Source of the DNA: Marinobacter changyiensis
GTDB lineage: Bacteria > Pseudomonadota > Gammaproteobacteria > Pseudomonadales > Oleiphilaceae
Reading direction: 5' to 3'
NCBI RefSeq assembly: GCF_009193265.1
Contig: NZ_VZZZ01000001.1
Location: forward strand, 868,001-932,000
DNA: 64,000 bases
Shown piece by piece: positions 35,975-45,507 of this stretch. The notes beneath the pieces were generated by a model. The model was given only the letters and a program-made list of their open reading frames with translations, ran no database searches and was not told the origin of the DNA. The translations under genes and the position numbers were made by a program. How positions within the stretch are numbered: position 1 is the stretch's first letter; each line of letters starts with the position of its first letter.

Positions 35975-37453
35975 GTGTCTATTTCCTCCAACGCGGAGCC
36001 ATCTTCGTTGCTCGATAAACAGTTTATCAACAACAAGTGGGTTGCGTCGTCAGGCACACGCATGCTCGACGTCATGAATCCTTACCGCGAAGAGCGTATT
36101 GCCCAAGTCACCGCGGGGGATTCGCAGGATGTGCAGGCTGCCGTGCAAGCAGCGCAACAGGCGCAGCCAGGCTGGCAAGCGCTCGGTGGTGCTGGGCGAG
36201 CAGCCTATCTGGATGGGTTTGCCGACGGCCTGGAAGCCCGCCGGGACACATTGATAACGCTTTCTGCCATCAACAACGGTAAGCCATTAGCAGAGGCCGG
36301 TATCGATCTGGACGATGCGATTGCCTGCTACCGTTACTACGCCCAGCAGGCCAGGACATTGGATGCTCGCCAGGGTGGGCACGTTAGTGTGGCAATGGAA
36401 GGCGTGGATGCTCGCTGCTATCACGACCCGGTCGGTGTCGTGGGGCTGATTACACCGTGGAATTTCCCGCTTGTCACCAGCGCGTGGAAGTTGGCACCCG
36501 CCCTGGCGGCCGGCTGTACAGCGGTGCTAAAACCTTCGGAGGTCACGCCACTGCCCGAGCAAGTATTGGCAGAGCTTGCTCTTGAAATCGATCTGCCCGC
36601 GGGAGTGTTAAACCTGCTGAATGGAGATGGAGACGGTATTGGCGCGCCGCTTACCAACCACCCCGGTGTGGATAAAATCTCCTTTACGGGCAGTAACCGG
36701 GTAGGTGAAACAGTGATGCGGTCAGCGGCTGCCCGCACCGCCAGCGTATCACTTGAGCTAGGGGGGAAATCGCCAATTTTAGTGATGGAAGACGCCGACC
36801 CCGCCCAAGCCGCCGACTGGGTAATGGCGGGCATCTACTTCAATGCCGGGCAAATTTGCTCAGCGACTTCACGCTTGCTGGTGCATGAAAGCGTGGCGGA
36901 GGCGCTCTACGCCGCGCTAGCAGAGCGCATGGATGCCTTAACCCTGGGCGATCCATTAGCAGCAGACACCGACCTGGGGCCGCTGACCAGCGCCAAACAG
37001 CGGGAAGTGGTGCAGCATTATTTGGCACTGGCAGAACAGGAGGGGCTAACGGTGGTGCGCGGCGCGCAACATCGCACCTTGCCCGCCCGGGGCTATTTCC
37101 TGGCTCCGACGCTATACCGTGATGTACCGGTGGAGAGTCGCTTGTGGCAAGAGGAGATTTTCGGCCCCGTGCTGTGCTCGCGCAGCGTGACAAGCGAAGA
37201 AGAAGCGATAGGACTAGCGAACGATAGTGCCTATGGCCTGGCGGCAACGGTCATTAGTGGCGACCCCAAACGGGCACGGCGCATTGGCCGCCAGCTCAAG
37301 GCCGGTAGCATCTGGTACAACAGCGAGCAACTTGTGCTGCCCGAAACCGGCTGGGGCGGCTTCAAGCGTAGCGGTATTGGCCGCGAACTTGGCCCTTGGG
37401 GGTTGGGTGCTTACCTGGAGGTGAAGCATGTGGTCGGGCCTTTAGATCGTTGA
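35975..37453 (+). CDS. aldehyde dehydrogenase, likely 4-guanidinobutyraldehyde dehydrogenase
   Basis: 492-residue NAD-dependent aldehyde dehydrogenase. LITPWNFPLVTSAWKLAPALAAG (~153-175), the general-base glutamate in SLELGGKSP (~261) and the catalytic cysteine in YFNAGQICSATSRL (~295) are intact, resembling betaine- and aminoaldehyde dehydrogenases. Start: GTG 35975, 8 bases after AAGGAG; an upstream ATG at 35933 would overlap the MBL gene. In context it would turn 4-guanidinobutyraldehyde into 4-guanidinobutyrate, the job of KauB in Pseudomonas. Specificity is inferred only. Confidence 0.87.
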   Translation: MSISSNAEPSSLLDKQFINNKWVASSGTRMLDVMNPYREERIAQVTAGDSQDVQAAVQAAQQAQPGWQALGGAGRAAYLDGFADGLEARRDTLITLSAINNGKPLAEAGIDLDDAIACYRYYAQQARTLDARQGGHVSVAMEGVDARCYHDPVGVVGLITPWNFPLVTSAWKLAPALAAGCTAVLKPSEVTPLPEQVLAELALEIDLPAGVLNLLNGDGDGIGAPLTNHPGVDKISFTGSNRVGETVMRSAAARTASVSLELGGKSPILVMEDADPAQAADWVMAGIYFNAGQICSATSRLLVHESVAEALYAALAERMDALTLGDPLAADTDLGPLTSAKQREVVQHYLALAEQEGLTVVRGAQHRTLPARGYFLAPTLYRDVPVESRLWQEEIFGPVLCSRSVTSEEEAIGLANDSAYGLAATVISGDPKRARRIGRQLKAGSIWYNSEQLVLPETGWGGFKRSGIGRELGPWGLGAYLEVKHVVGPLDR

Positions 37454-37937
37454 TGCCACGCACATTCAAGTGGCTCCAGTGCCCGCCATCGCCTGGCAGC
37501 GCCAGTTGCTGGCGCTTGACGGGTAATGGAGCGTGTCATTGAAAACCCCCGAGAATCTCATCGTAGTTTAGTACGCTCCCGTTCAAGCCCCGATCAGACC
37601 CACCACCGGATCTCAACTTATCATTGGATTAACACAACCGCAGATCAAGGCTGCGGATATTACAGGTCGCGAGTATCGGAAATTTCTTGACGCGGCCGAG
37701 CCCGGATTAGGCTCTTCGCCAGTGCGACGCCCCAAACTCCCCAAGGTGACGAACCCTTCATAGTGAATGAATATTATTAATTAACATATTCAATGTCTTA
37801 ACTTATTTTATTTAATATTCACGACTCGTTTACGTCCAGTCTTTCACGCTACCTGTCCGCTTTTTCACAATGTGGGGTAATCCAACTGCTATAGTCCTGA
37901 GTAACATTTGGTTAAATATACAAAAAGGAGTCCATGC
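37454..37937. other. gene-free stretch after the aru/gbu-like operon
   Basis: 484 bases. I see no complete gene, tRNA or IS end. The part before ~37760 contains a stop-bounded stretch of roughly 60 codons without a start, which may be a gene remnant; the rest (37760-37850) is A/T-rich. The base composition changes here toward the host-like genes that follow, so a segment boundary may lie inside. Confidence 0.4.
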
Positions 37938-38315
37938 ATGAAGCCGCATCAATATTTGGGACGAGTTGCAGTTATTGTCGGGTTGGCGGTAACCATCGCC
38001 GCGTGCGCAGGACCGGGGCCGAGACCGGATGGCAAGCTTGCAACTGCTGAGGCGTCCATTCAGCGGGCCGAAGCAACGGATGCCCGAGAGTTTAATCCGA
38101 TCCTCCTGAACGACGCACAGAGCAAAGTTGAAGACGCTCGCGAACTGATTGAGAAGGAAAGGTATAAAGAGGCAGAATTGCTGCTTGAACAGGCTGAAGT
38201 TGATGCTCGACTCGCCGGTGCCCGGTCGGAAACGGACAAGGCCAGAGACGCCGTCATGCAGCTGAACCAGAACATCGAAACTCTTCGCCAGCAAATGCAG
38301 GCTGAGCAACAGTAA
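37938..38315 (+). CDS. DUF4398-type lipoprotein
   Basis: 125-residue predicted outer-membrane or periplasmic lipoprotein. Signal peptide of type II with lipobox TIAAC (Cys23), then a helical, charged domain with TAEASIQRAEATDAREFNPILLNDAQSKVEDARE, the hallmark of DUF4398, and a C-terminal Q/E-rich coiled coil. ATG 37938 follows AAGGAG. The next gene, 16 bases on, encodes a related lipoprotein with an OmpA domain, and the two probably act together in the cell envelope. Biochemical function is unknown. Confidence 0.82.
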   Translation: MKPHQYLGRVAVIVGLAVTIAACAGPGPRPDGKLATAEASIQRAEATDAREFNPILLNDAQSKVEDARELIEKERYKEAELLLEQAEVDARLAGARSETDKARDAVMQLNQNIETLRQQMQAEQQ

Positions 38316-38331
38316 GGCCCGATAGAAGGAG

Positions 38332-39147
38332 ATGAATATGATTAATAGAAAGCTGTCTTTAGGAATCGCGGTCGGGCTGTCTGCTTTGATGGTCGGTTGT
38401 GCTGGTTCGCCCCCGGAAAATCAGATGGTTACCGAGGCCGAATTCGCTTACAGCAAGATTGAGAACGATCCCAACGTAGCACGGAGTGGTCCTTCCGAGC
38501 TGCGCAGCGCCCGCAACGAGCTGGATCGCGCCCAGGCTTTACTGGCCGAAAATGCGAGCGAAGAAGAAATTGAACACGTGGCCTATCTTGCCAAACGCCA
38601 CGCTGAAATAGCTTACGAAATGGGTGAGCGCGCCCGTCTGCAGCAAGAAATCGATTCCGCAGAAGAGCGTCGCGAACAGCTCGTGCTGGAAATGCGTACC
38701 AGCGAAGCCCAATCAGCCCAGGCGGAAGCTCGGCGGTTGCGTGAGCAACTGCTCGCAATGGAAGCAAAAGAGACTGACCGCGGCATGGTTCTGACCTTGG
38801 GAGACGTACTCTTTGACCTGAACCAGGCAGATCTCAAACCGTCAGCTCAGCGCACTATCCAAGAGCTGACAGAATTCATGAATGAATACCCTGGTCGGCG
38901 GGTGCGTGTCGAGGGTTATACCGACAGCACAGGTGCGGAGGACTATAACCAGGGCCTGTCCGAACGTCGTGCCATGTCAGTCAAAGCTGCTCTTACCGAA
39001 AACGGTGTCAGTAGCAGCCGCATTGACGTTGTAGGGTATGGCGAGGCCTATCCCAAGGCCAGCAACGACACCAGTAGCGGCCGCCAGCAAAATCGTCGGG
39101 TAGAAATCGTCATCTCCGACGAGGAAGGCAATATTCAATCCCGGTAA
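38332..39147 (+). CDS. OmpA-family lipoprotein with DUF4398-like N terminus
   Basis: 271 residues. Lipobox ALMVGC (Cys23), a helical region (~30-160) with ENDPNVARSGPSELRSARNELDRAQALLAEN that resembles the preceding protein, then a C-terminal OmpA peptidoglycan-binding domain: LFDLNQADLKPSAQRTIQEL, VEGYTDSTGAEDYNQGLSERRAMSVKAAL and GRQQNRRVEIVI, with the conserved Asp and Arg residues that bind diaminopimelate. It likely ties the outer membrane to peptidoglycan. GAAGGAG lies before the ATG; a strong terminator follows. Confidence 0.9.
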   Translation: MNMINRKLSLGIAVGLSALMVGCAGSPPENQMVTEAEFAYSKIENDPNVARSGPSELRSARNELDRAQALLAENASEEEIEHVAYLAKRHAEIAYEMGERARLQQEIDSAEERREQLVLEMRTSEAQSAQAEARRLREQLLAMEAKETDRGMVLTLGDVLFDLNQADLKPSAQRTIQELTEFMNEYPGRRVRVEGYTDSTGAEDYNQGLSERRAMSVKAALTENGVSSSRIDVVGYGEAYPKASNDTSSGRQQNRRVEIVISDEEGNIQSR

Positions 39148-39190
39148 GCCAATCTGGCAGTGTGATCATTCACGAGGAGTGGCTTGAGTA

Positions 39191-39224
39191 AAAAAAGGGG
39201 TCGGAATCTTCCGGCCCTTTTTTT
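39191..39224 (+). terminator. rho-independent terminator after the OmpA lipoprotein
   Basis: AAAGGGGTCGGAA and TTCCGGCCCTTT form a stem with a short TC loop, followed by a T run to 39224. It closes the two-gene lipoprotein operon. Confidence 0.85.
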
Positions 39225-39304
39225 GTATTGGGTTCATCGAACTTGCATCTGTTTCTGGTTTGCTCGATCGTAATTTCGGGCTCAACGGAAAAGGAGGTCA
39301 TTCA

Positions 39305-41812
39305 ATGAGTGTTCTGTTCCTGCTGGTCAGCGCTCTGGTTCTTCTCTATTTGGGCGTAGGCGGCCTGATTGCCGCAGCCGTTCTTACCCTTGCCACCCTG
39401 ATTGGTGCATTTATCGACGGCTGGCACATTGCGGGCATTCTGTTCGGTGGCCTTGCCCTGATTGCCACCTTACTGCTGGTCATTCCGAACCCGTTGCGGC
39501 AGAAGCTGTTGAGTCGACCACTGTTGGGCTGGGTGCGGGGCAAGTTACCCAAATTGTCTGATACCGAGTCCGAAGCGCTGCAATCCGGCAGTGTCGACTG
39601 GGACGGCGAACTGTTCTCAGGAACACCCAACTGGGATCGCTTGCTGGATGCAAGGCACGGGCATCTGACCATGGAAGAACAGGCATTCATCGATGGTCCG
39701 GTGGAAACCCTGTGTGGCATGCTGGACGATTGGCATATTACCCACGAGTTATTTGATTTGCCCTCGGACGTTTGGACCTTTATCCGCGAGCAAGGCTTCT
39801 TTGGCCTTGTTATTCCAAAGGCAAACGGGGGCAAAGGGTTTTCTGCGACCGCACACTCTGAAATTGTGATGAAGATTTCAACCCGCAGTGTTTCTTCAGC
39901 AGTAACTGTTATGGTGCCCAATTCGCTCGGCCCGGGCGAATTACTGATGCTTTACGGTACCAATGCTCAAAAAGACTATTACTTGCCACGCCTGAGCAGA
40001 GGCGAAGAAATCCCCTGCTTTGCCCTGACCTCCCCGGTAGCCGGCTCCGACGCTGGCGCAATTCCCGATAAAGGCATTGTCTGTAAGGGCGAATGGAACG
40101 GTAAGGAAGTGCTGGGCCTGAAAGTCACCTGGAACAAGCGCTACATTACCCTGGCGCCGGTCGCTACGCTGATTGGCCTTGCCATCAAGGTGTATGACCC
40201 GGACAAGTTGCTGGGAGAATCTTATGAAATCGGCGTGACCTGCGTGATGATCCCTCGGGATCTTGAAGGTGTTAATGTCGGCGCCCGCCACCTTCCGATG
40301 AACACAGTGTTCATGAACGGACCGACCTCGGGTGAGGAGGTGTTTATCCCCATGGAACAGGTTATTGGCGGCCAGGAATGTCTCGGCAAGGGTTGGAAGA
40401 TGCTGCTCGAATGCCTGTCCATTGGCCGGTCTATCTCACTACCCGCGCTTGGCACAGGTGCTGGCAAAGTCGCCAGTCTGGCAACCGGCTCCTATGCTCT
40501 GACCAGAGAACAGTTCGGCCGTTCCATAAGTCAGTTTGAAGGGGTGCAGGAAGCCCTGGAACCCATCGCCGGTTACACCTACATGATGGATGCCGCAAGG
40601 CTGTTCACCGCCGGCATGCTTGACCGGGGCGTACGCCCGTCCGTGCCCTCGGCGGTACTGAAATACCGCAATACCGACCTGATGCGTATTGTGATCAACC
40701 ATGCTATGGACGTGGTGGCCGGCCGTGGTGTGATTACCGGCCCCCGCAACTTCCTGGCCCGGGCCTATCAGGCGGTGCCCATTGGCATCACCGTTGAGGG
40801 CGCCAATATTCTTACCCGCAGCCTGATGATCTTCGGCCAGGGTGCTATTCGCTGTCATCCGTTTATTGTTGAGGAAATTGAAGCGGCAGGCATGGAGGAC
40901 GAAAAAGCAGCGGTGCAGAAGTTCGACAGTATTTTCTACCGCCATATTGCCCATACCACCCGCAATGCAATGCGGTCCTTCGTGCTCGCACTGACTGGGG
41001 GTTTCCTGGAACCGGTGCCGCGTCAGGGTAATATCCAGTCCAGCTATCGTCAGCTTGCGCGGTTCTCGGCAGCATTCTCGCTGATGACCGACGTCACCCT
41101 GCTTACGGTCGGCGGTGGCCTTAAAGCCCGTCAGCGCCTGTCCGGCCGCATGGCGGACTGCCTGGTGCATCTGTATTACGCCACCGCAGTCATCAAACAA
41201 TGGCACGAGGAAGGTTACCCGGATGACCAGCGCCCCCTGGTGGAGTGGTGCCTGCAAACCTGCCTGAGGGACCTCAAAACCTCAATGCGTGAAGTGATCA
41301 TCAACTTCCCGCTGCCGCTGCTGCGTTGGCCGTTGCGGATACTGGTGTTCCCGCTGGGCGCTACCGGCCTTAACGGACCGGACGACATACTGGGTGCGGA
41401 GGTTGCAGCCAGCATCGTCAAGGACACTCCCCTGCGTAAGCGCATCAGCCGCGGCAGTTACGTCAACACTGATTCGGCCGACCCGCTGGGCCGCGTGCTG
41501 AATGCCTACCGGTTGGCCAATGAAACCCGTGAATTGCGGGAGCGCCTGTATGAAGCCCTGCGCAATCGTGATGACGACAAATTGGGTGGCATCGACCTGC
41601 TGATGGGCCACCAGCGCAAGGAACTGGTGGACTGGGCCTGTGAGCAGGGCGTCGTGAAAGGTGAAGAGTGCGACAAGCTGCTGGAGGCACTGGAAGCCCT
41701 CTACGATGTTATCCGCGTCGATGCTTTTGAAGCCGACGGCCTGAAAGCCCTGGCCCACTGCGCCAAGGGCAAGCGCAAAGTGGTAGAATGCGCACCGAAA
41801 GAAGAAGAGTGA
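39305..41812 (+). CDS. fadE: acyl-CoA dehydrogenase, FadE type
   Basis: 835-residue long form of acyl-CoA dehydrogenase, the first enzyme of fatty-acid beta-oxidation. Two N-terminal hydrophobic helices (LLVSALVLLYLGVGGLIAAAVL and HIAGILFGGLALIATLLLV) anchor it to the membrane. The FAD/acyl-CoA core runs from ~110 to ~530, with FALTSPVAGSDAGAIPD and RSISLPALGTGAGKVA, and a C-terminal ~270-residue domain (DUF1974) is typical of FadE. ATG 39305 follows AAAAGGAGG. It has its own upstream region after the terminator; a hairpin follows the stop. Confidence 0.95.
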   Translation: MSVLFLLVSALVLLYLGVGGLIAAAVLTLATLIGAFIDGWHIAGILFGGLALIATLLLVIPNPLRQKLLSRPLLGWVRGKLPKLSDTESEALQSGSVDWDGELFSGTPNWDRLLDARHGHLTMEEQAFIDGPVETLCGMLDDWHITHELFDLPSDVWTFIREQGFFGLVIPKANGGKGFSATAHSEIVMKISTRSVSSAVTVMVPNSLGPGELLMLYGTNAQKDYYLPRLSRGEEIPCFALTSPVAGSDAGAIPDKGIVCKGEWNGKEVLGLKVTWNKRYITLAPVATLIGLAIKVYDPDKLLGESYEIGVTCVMIPRDLEGVNVGARHLPMNTVFMNGPTSGEEVFIPMEQVIGGQECLGKGWKMLLECLSIGRSISLPALGTGAGKVASLATGSYALTREQFGRSISQFEGVQEALEPIAGYTYMMDAARLFTAGMLDRGVRPSVPSAVLKYRNTDLMRIVINHAMDVVAGRGVITGPRNFLARAYQAVPIGITVEGANILTRSLMIFGQGAIRCHPFIVEEIEAAGMEDEKAAVQKFDSIFYRHIAHTTRNAMRSFVLALTGGFLEPVPRQGNIQSSYRQLARFSAAFSLMTDVTLLTVGGGLKARQRLSGRMADCLVHLYYATAVIKQWHEEGYPDDQRPLVEWCLQTCLRDLKTSMREVIINFPLPLLRWPLRILVFPLGATGLNGPDDILGAEVAASIVKDTPLRKRISRGSYVNTDSADPLGRVLNAYRLANETRELRERLYEALRNRDDDKLGGIDLLMGHQRKELVDWACEQGVVKGEECDKLLEALEALYDVIRVDAFEADGLKALAHCAKGKRKVVECAPKEEE

Positions 41813-41823
41813 TTCGATTTACC

Positions 41824-41854
41824 TCGGCTGCACCCGTTGATCGGGTGCGGCCGA
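41824..41854 (+). terminator. hairpin after fadE
   Basis: TCGGCTGCACCCG and CGGGTGCGGCCGA pair over 13 positions with one mismatch around TTGAT. No T run follows, so it may be rho-assisted or only a 3' stabiliser. Confidence 0.5.
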
Positions 41855-42020
41855 ATGCCTGCCGTCCTCCAATCTTCCTACCTTATCGTCTCAGCCTTTC
41901 ACTGTGATTAGCACATTCTATGAAATCAGCTTCAGAAAGCGCTTTTTCTTATAACCTTTTAGTTATAAAATGCATGATAGATATTTCATTTTAGAATATA
42001 TAGATATTCCGGCAGGCTAT

Positions 42021-42791
42021 ATGAAACTTCAGTTCAATCAGGTCACCAAATCGTTTGGTGACCTGAATGTGATCAAGCAATTTGACACCACCATCGGGGA
42101 CGGTGAAATCGTTGCCCTGGTGGGTCCGTCAGGTTGCGGAAAATCGACGTTGTTACACATGCTTGCCGGGCTTCAACAGCCCACAACCGGCATCCTGACA
42201 GCGGATGGTGATTCGGTGGCCAAACCGTCCCCGGAACGCACTCTGGTATTCCAGGAGCATGCCCTGTATCCGTGGATGACCCTGCTGGACAACGTAGCCC
42301 TGGCACTGGAATTCCAGGACAAGCCCCGCAAGACATCCCTGGCAGACGCCGGTAAATGGCTGGCGCGAGTTCAACTGGCGGGTTTTGAAGACTATTACCC
42401 CCATCAAGTGTCCGGGGGCATGCGTCAGCGTTGCGCTTTGGCCCGGGCTTTTATCGCCCGCCCCAAGGTGTTGTTGCTGGATGAACCTTTCGGCGCCCTG
42501 GATGCGCTGACCCGGATGACTCTGCAAAGTGTCCTGAAAGACCTGATTGAGGAAGAGCGGCCTACCGTCGTTCTGGTTACCCACGATGTGGACGAAGCCC
42601 TCTACCTGGCGGACCGGGTGATGGTGTTCAGCCAACGCCCGGCAACCGTACTGAAGGAAGTCGAACTGGGACACATTCCCAAGACCCACGACCTGACTGT
42701 TTTTGCCGATGTCCGCCGGGAAGTTCTGAACCTGTTGGGCATTGATACTGATGAACACGAACCTAAAGATTCCCAAGGAGAAATGGCATGA
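42021..42791 (+). CDS. ABC transporter ATPase, nitrate/sulfonate/taurine type
   Basis: 256-residue ATPase. Walker A GPSGCGKST (35-43), Q-loop in LVFQEHALYPWMTLLDNV, signature VSGGMRQRCALARAF, Walker B VLLLDEPFGALD and switch VLVTHDVDEALYLADRV mark the SsuB/TauB/NrtD group. ATG 42021 is chosen as the first conserved residue; an ATG at 41970 lies in an A/T-rich stretch with no ribosome site. It overlaps the binding-protein gene by 4 bases. Substrate: taurine, sulfonate, nitrate or pyrimidine precursor families all use this type. Confidence 0.9.
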   Translation: MKLQFNQVTKSFGDLNVIKQFDTTIGDGEIVALVGPSGCGKSTLLHMLAGLQQPTTGILTADGDSVAKPSPERTLVFQEHALYPWMTLLDNVALALEFQDKPRKTSLADAGKWLARVQLAGFEDYYPHQVSGGMRQRCALARAFIARPKVLLLDEPFGALDALTRMTLQSVLKDLIEEERPTVVLVTHDVDEALYLADRVMVFSQRPATVLKEVELGHIPKTHDLTVFADVRREVLNLLGIDTDEHEPKDSQGEMA

Positions 42792-43783
42792 ACCGCTCTT
42801 TAATGGCTCCCCTGTTTGCCTTCCTGCTGGGCCTGGCTGTCATCAGCCCGGCAACAGCAGCGGAGGAATTCCGTGTCGGCTATGTCCGTGTTATGGACGA
42901 TGCCCAGGCCATGCTGGCCTATGAAGCGGGGCTCTATGAGAAGTATGGTCTGGACGCAGAACTGATCGAATTCACCTCGGGCACCGACCTGATCAAGGGC
43001 ATCGTTGGTGGCCAGCTGGATATCGGCGTTCTGGGTTTCTCAAACGCCTTTACCTGGGCTTCCAAGGGTGCAGACCTGAAGATTGTGGGCGGCGCACAGC
43101 GGGGCTATCACTCACTGCTGGTGCGCGACGACTCCGGCATTGAATCGGTAGAAGACCTCCGGGGCAAAAGCCTGGCTTCCCAGAAACAGGGCAGCACAGC
43201 CGATATCGTACTCAAGGGCGTGATGCTTGCTAGTGCCGGCCTTGCTCCTTCAGACCTGAATATCATGGGTGTTGCTCCTTCGGTGGCCGTACAGTCGCTG
43301 GTTGGTGGCCGCGTGGATGCCGCCTTCCTGTTCGAGCCTTATGACCGCATTGCGCAGCTGGTGGCTCCGGTCAAGCAGATCTACGAGATTGGTGAAGTCT
43401 GGCCCTTTCCCTGCATGGTAGTGATCACCTCCGGTGAAACCCTGAAAAACCGCAAGGATGTACTCTGGGCGGCACTGGATGCCCAGCGCGAGGCCATCGA
43501 AATGCTTGAGAGCGAACCCGAAAAGGCTGCGCCTTTAATCACTGGGTACTTTATCCGGGAGCCCGTCGTTAAATCCCGTAACCAGGGCGACGTACCCAGT
43601 GAGCAGGTGATTACCGAGGCCATCAAGACCAACGACTTCAGTGCCAAACTGACCGAAGACGATATCAACCGCATGAAGGAGCTGGCGGCCATCATGCAGG
43701 AACAGGATATTCTTCAGGTGGAAGGCGAGTTTGATGTCGATGCCTTGCTGGATCTATCCTGGCAGCAGGCGCGCGAGCTGTAA
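42788..43783 (+). CDS. ABC transporter substrate-binding protein (SsuA/THI5-like)
   Basis: 331-residue periplasmic receptor with a signal peptide (MNRSLMAPLFAFLLGLAVISPATAA). The mature part FRVGYVRVMDDAQAMLAYEAGLYEKYGLDAELIEF, GGQLDIGVLGFSNAFTWASKGADLKIVGG and GRVDAAFLFEPYDRIAQLV fit the NMT1/THI5/SsuA family. No cysteine pattern points to a particular ligand. It is the middle gene of a three-gene ABC operon; the permease follows 2 bases after the stop. Confidence 0.9.
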   Translation: MNRSLMAPLFAFLLGLAVISPATAAEEFRVGYVRVMDDAQAMLAYEAGLYEKYGLDAELIEFTSGTDLIKGIVGGQLDIGVLGFSNAFTWASKGADLKIVGGAQRGYHSLLVRDDSGIESVEDLRGKSLASQKQGSTADIVLKGVMLASAGLAPSDLNIMGVAPSVAVQSLVGGRVDAAFLFEPYDRIAQLVAPVKQIYEIGEVWPFPCMVVITSGETLKNRKDVLWAALDAQREAIEMLESEPEKAAPLITGYFIREPVVKSRNQGDVPSEQVITEAIKTNDFSAKLTEDDINRMKELAAIMQEQDILQVEGEFDVDALLDLSWQQAREL

Positions 43784-43785
43784 GC

Positions 43786-44556
43786 ATGAGCAATACTCAG
43801 TCAACCGGCGTTGCCAGCAAACGGGCCTATGTGGCCGCTATCGCCATTATCCTGTTTTTCTGGCAGGTGGCGGCCTGGTTCCTGCCGGACTTTCTGATGC
43901 CGGATGTACCGGTGGCCTTGCAACGGCTGTGGGAAGAGCTTAACAGCGGCGACTTCTACGAGGGGTTGGGGAACAGCATGAGCCGCCTTGGCATTGGGTA
44001 CGGTGCTGCCCTGTTCTTTGGCATTATTCTGGGCCTGGTGGGTGGCACCCTGGATCTGGTTCGAAGCACCCTGAAAGCGGCTATCATCATCCTGCAATCG
44101 ATACCGTCCATTGCGTGGGTACCGCTGTTCCTGATCCTGATGGGCTTTGGCAACTTGCCAATCATTGTCGTAGTAGCCATCGGTGCGTTTTTCCCGACCG
44201 CCCTGAGCGTGATGAACGCCACGGAGAGCGTCGAAAAAGTGCATATCTCCGCTGCCAGGGTGATGGGTGCCTCCAAGATGCAGATGCTCAAGCGCGTCTA
44301 CTTCCCTGCCGTTACCCCGGAACTGATTACCGGTGCCCAGCTCGCCTTCGGCAACGCCTGGCGCGCCCTTATCTCGGCTGAGATGATCGTTGGCTTCAGC
44401 GCCGGTCTCGGCAAATCTCTGGCTTATTCCGGCGAGATTGCAGACATGACCGGGGTGATGACCAATATCCTGGTGATTGCGATTCTGGCCGCGGTTATTG
44501 ACCAGGTTATCCTGGAGCGCATCAAACACCGGTTGCTGCGTTACCAGTACCTCTGA
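43786..44556 (+). CDS. ABC transporter permease (SsuC type)
   Basis: 256-residue inner-membrane permease with 6-7 hydrophobic segments. The coupling (EAA) loop is near ~160-180 (AARVMGASKMQMLKRVYFPAVTPELITG), and SIPSIAWVPLFLILMGFG is family-typical. It completes the transporter with the two preceding genes. It converges closely (3 bases) on a LysR gene on the other strand. Confidence 0.9.
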   Translation: MSNTQSTGVASKRAYVAAIAIILFFWQVAAWFLPDFLMPDVPVALQRLWEELNSGDFYEGLGNSMSRLGIGYGAALFFGIILGLVGGTLDLVRSTLKAAIIILQSIPSIAWVPLFLILMGFGNLPIIVVVAIGAFFPTALSVMNATESVEKVHISAARVMGASKMQMLKRVYFPAVTPELITGAQLAFGNAWRALISAEMIVGFSAGLGKSLAYSGEIADMTGVMTNILVIAILAAVIDQVILERIKHRLLRYQYL

Positions 44557-44559
44557 CTG

Positions 44560-45507
44560 TCACTCAGCCCTGAGGCCACCCCGAATCGCCTCATCAACCA
44601 GCCACCGGCGCAGAATCTGAATACCCCGCTCGCGTCGGCGGCTGGTTTTCCAGGCGAAGTAGAACTTGTCACCGGTCATCACCGAGTGACAGGGCAACCG
44701 CACAAAATCCCCTGAATCCTTCCGTGTACTGAGCATGTAATCGTTGGTCAGGGCAATACCCTGGTGGTAACGTGCCGCCTCCAGCGCCAGCAGCATGTGA
44801 CTGAAATGCTGGATCCGGGCCGCACCGGGAATATTCTGATCCACTCCGCGATACCAGGCTTCCCAGTCACCGGCCGCTTTATCGAACATGTTGTGAGTGG
44901 ACAACAAGGGAAACCGGGCCACCTCTTCTGGCGACAGCTCCGGCACATCCCGCCCTTCAACCTCGGAATCCCGCCCCAGTTCCCGACGGATACGCTGCCA
45001 GTAATCCTGACTACATACCGGAAACAGTCGCTCGGTGTACAACAACTCATAACTGAAGGCCGCCGATACAGGCTTGATGGTGATAAAACAGTCCGCCACC
45101 CGGTCCGACAACACCGGGTTCTCACTGCTCATCTCCAGCGACAGCTCCAGTTGCGGGTACTCCCGCTGCAAATCTGGCAGCCGGGGCACCAGCCAGCGCA
45201 CCGCAAACGAACTGAACACCGACAGCCGCAACCGCGACTCTTCATGCCCCAGTAACTGCTCGCTCACCCGTTCAATCTGCAACAACGCCGACCCCACCCC
45301 ATCCAGGTATTGTCGCCCCTCATCGGTCAACGCCAGCGTCCGGCCACTGCGCCAGAACAGCTTCTCGCCCAGGTAGGTTTCCAACTGCTTGATCTGATGA
45401 CTGACCGCACTCTGACTCACAGCCAGTTCTTCCGCTGCCCGCGAAAAACTGTTCAGGCGGGCAACAGCCTCGAAGACGGGCAGGGATTTCAGGGGTGGAA
45501 GTTTCAT
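44560..45507 (-). CDS. LysR-family regulator, GcvA-like
   Basis: 315 residues: N-terminal wHTH (LKSLPVFEAVARLNSFSRAAEELAVSQSAVSHQIKQLETYLGEKLF, ~6-50) and a type 2 periplasmic-binding-like effector domain. RTLALTDEGRQYLDGV and LSVFSSFAVRWLVPRLPDLQREYP match the GcvA/AmpR branch. It may regulate itself and the divergent EamA gene at 45854 or the convergent ABC operon. A TGAGAT-TCG-ATCTCA palindrome lies in the upstream region at 45604-45618. Confidence 0.9.
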   Translation of the reverse strand: MKLPPLKSLPVFEAVARLNSFSRAAEELAVSQSAVSHQIKQLETYLGEKLFWRSGRTLALTDEGRQYLDGVGSALLQIERVSEQLLGHEESRLRLSVFSSFAVRWLVPRLPDLQREYPQLELSLEMSSENPVLSDRVADCFITIKPVSAAFSYELLYTERLFPVCSQDYWQRIRRELGRDSEVEGRDVPELSPEEVARFPLLSTHNMFDKAAGDWEAWYRGVDQNIPGAARIQHFSHMLLALEAARYHQGIALTNDYMLSTRKDSGDFVRLPCHSVMTGDKFYFAWKTSRRRERGIQILRRWLVDEAIRGGLRAE

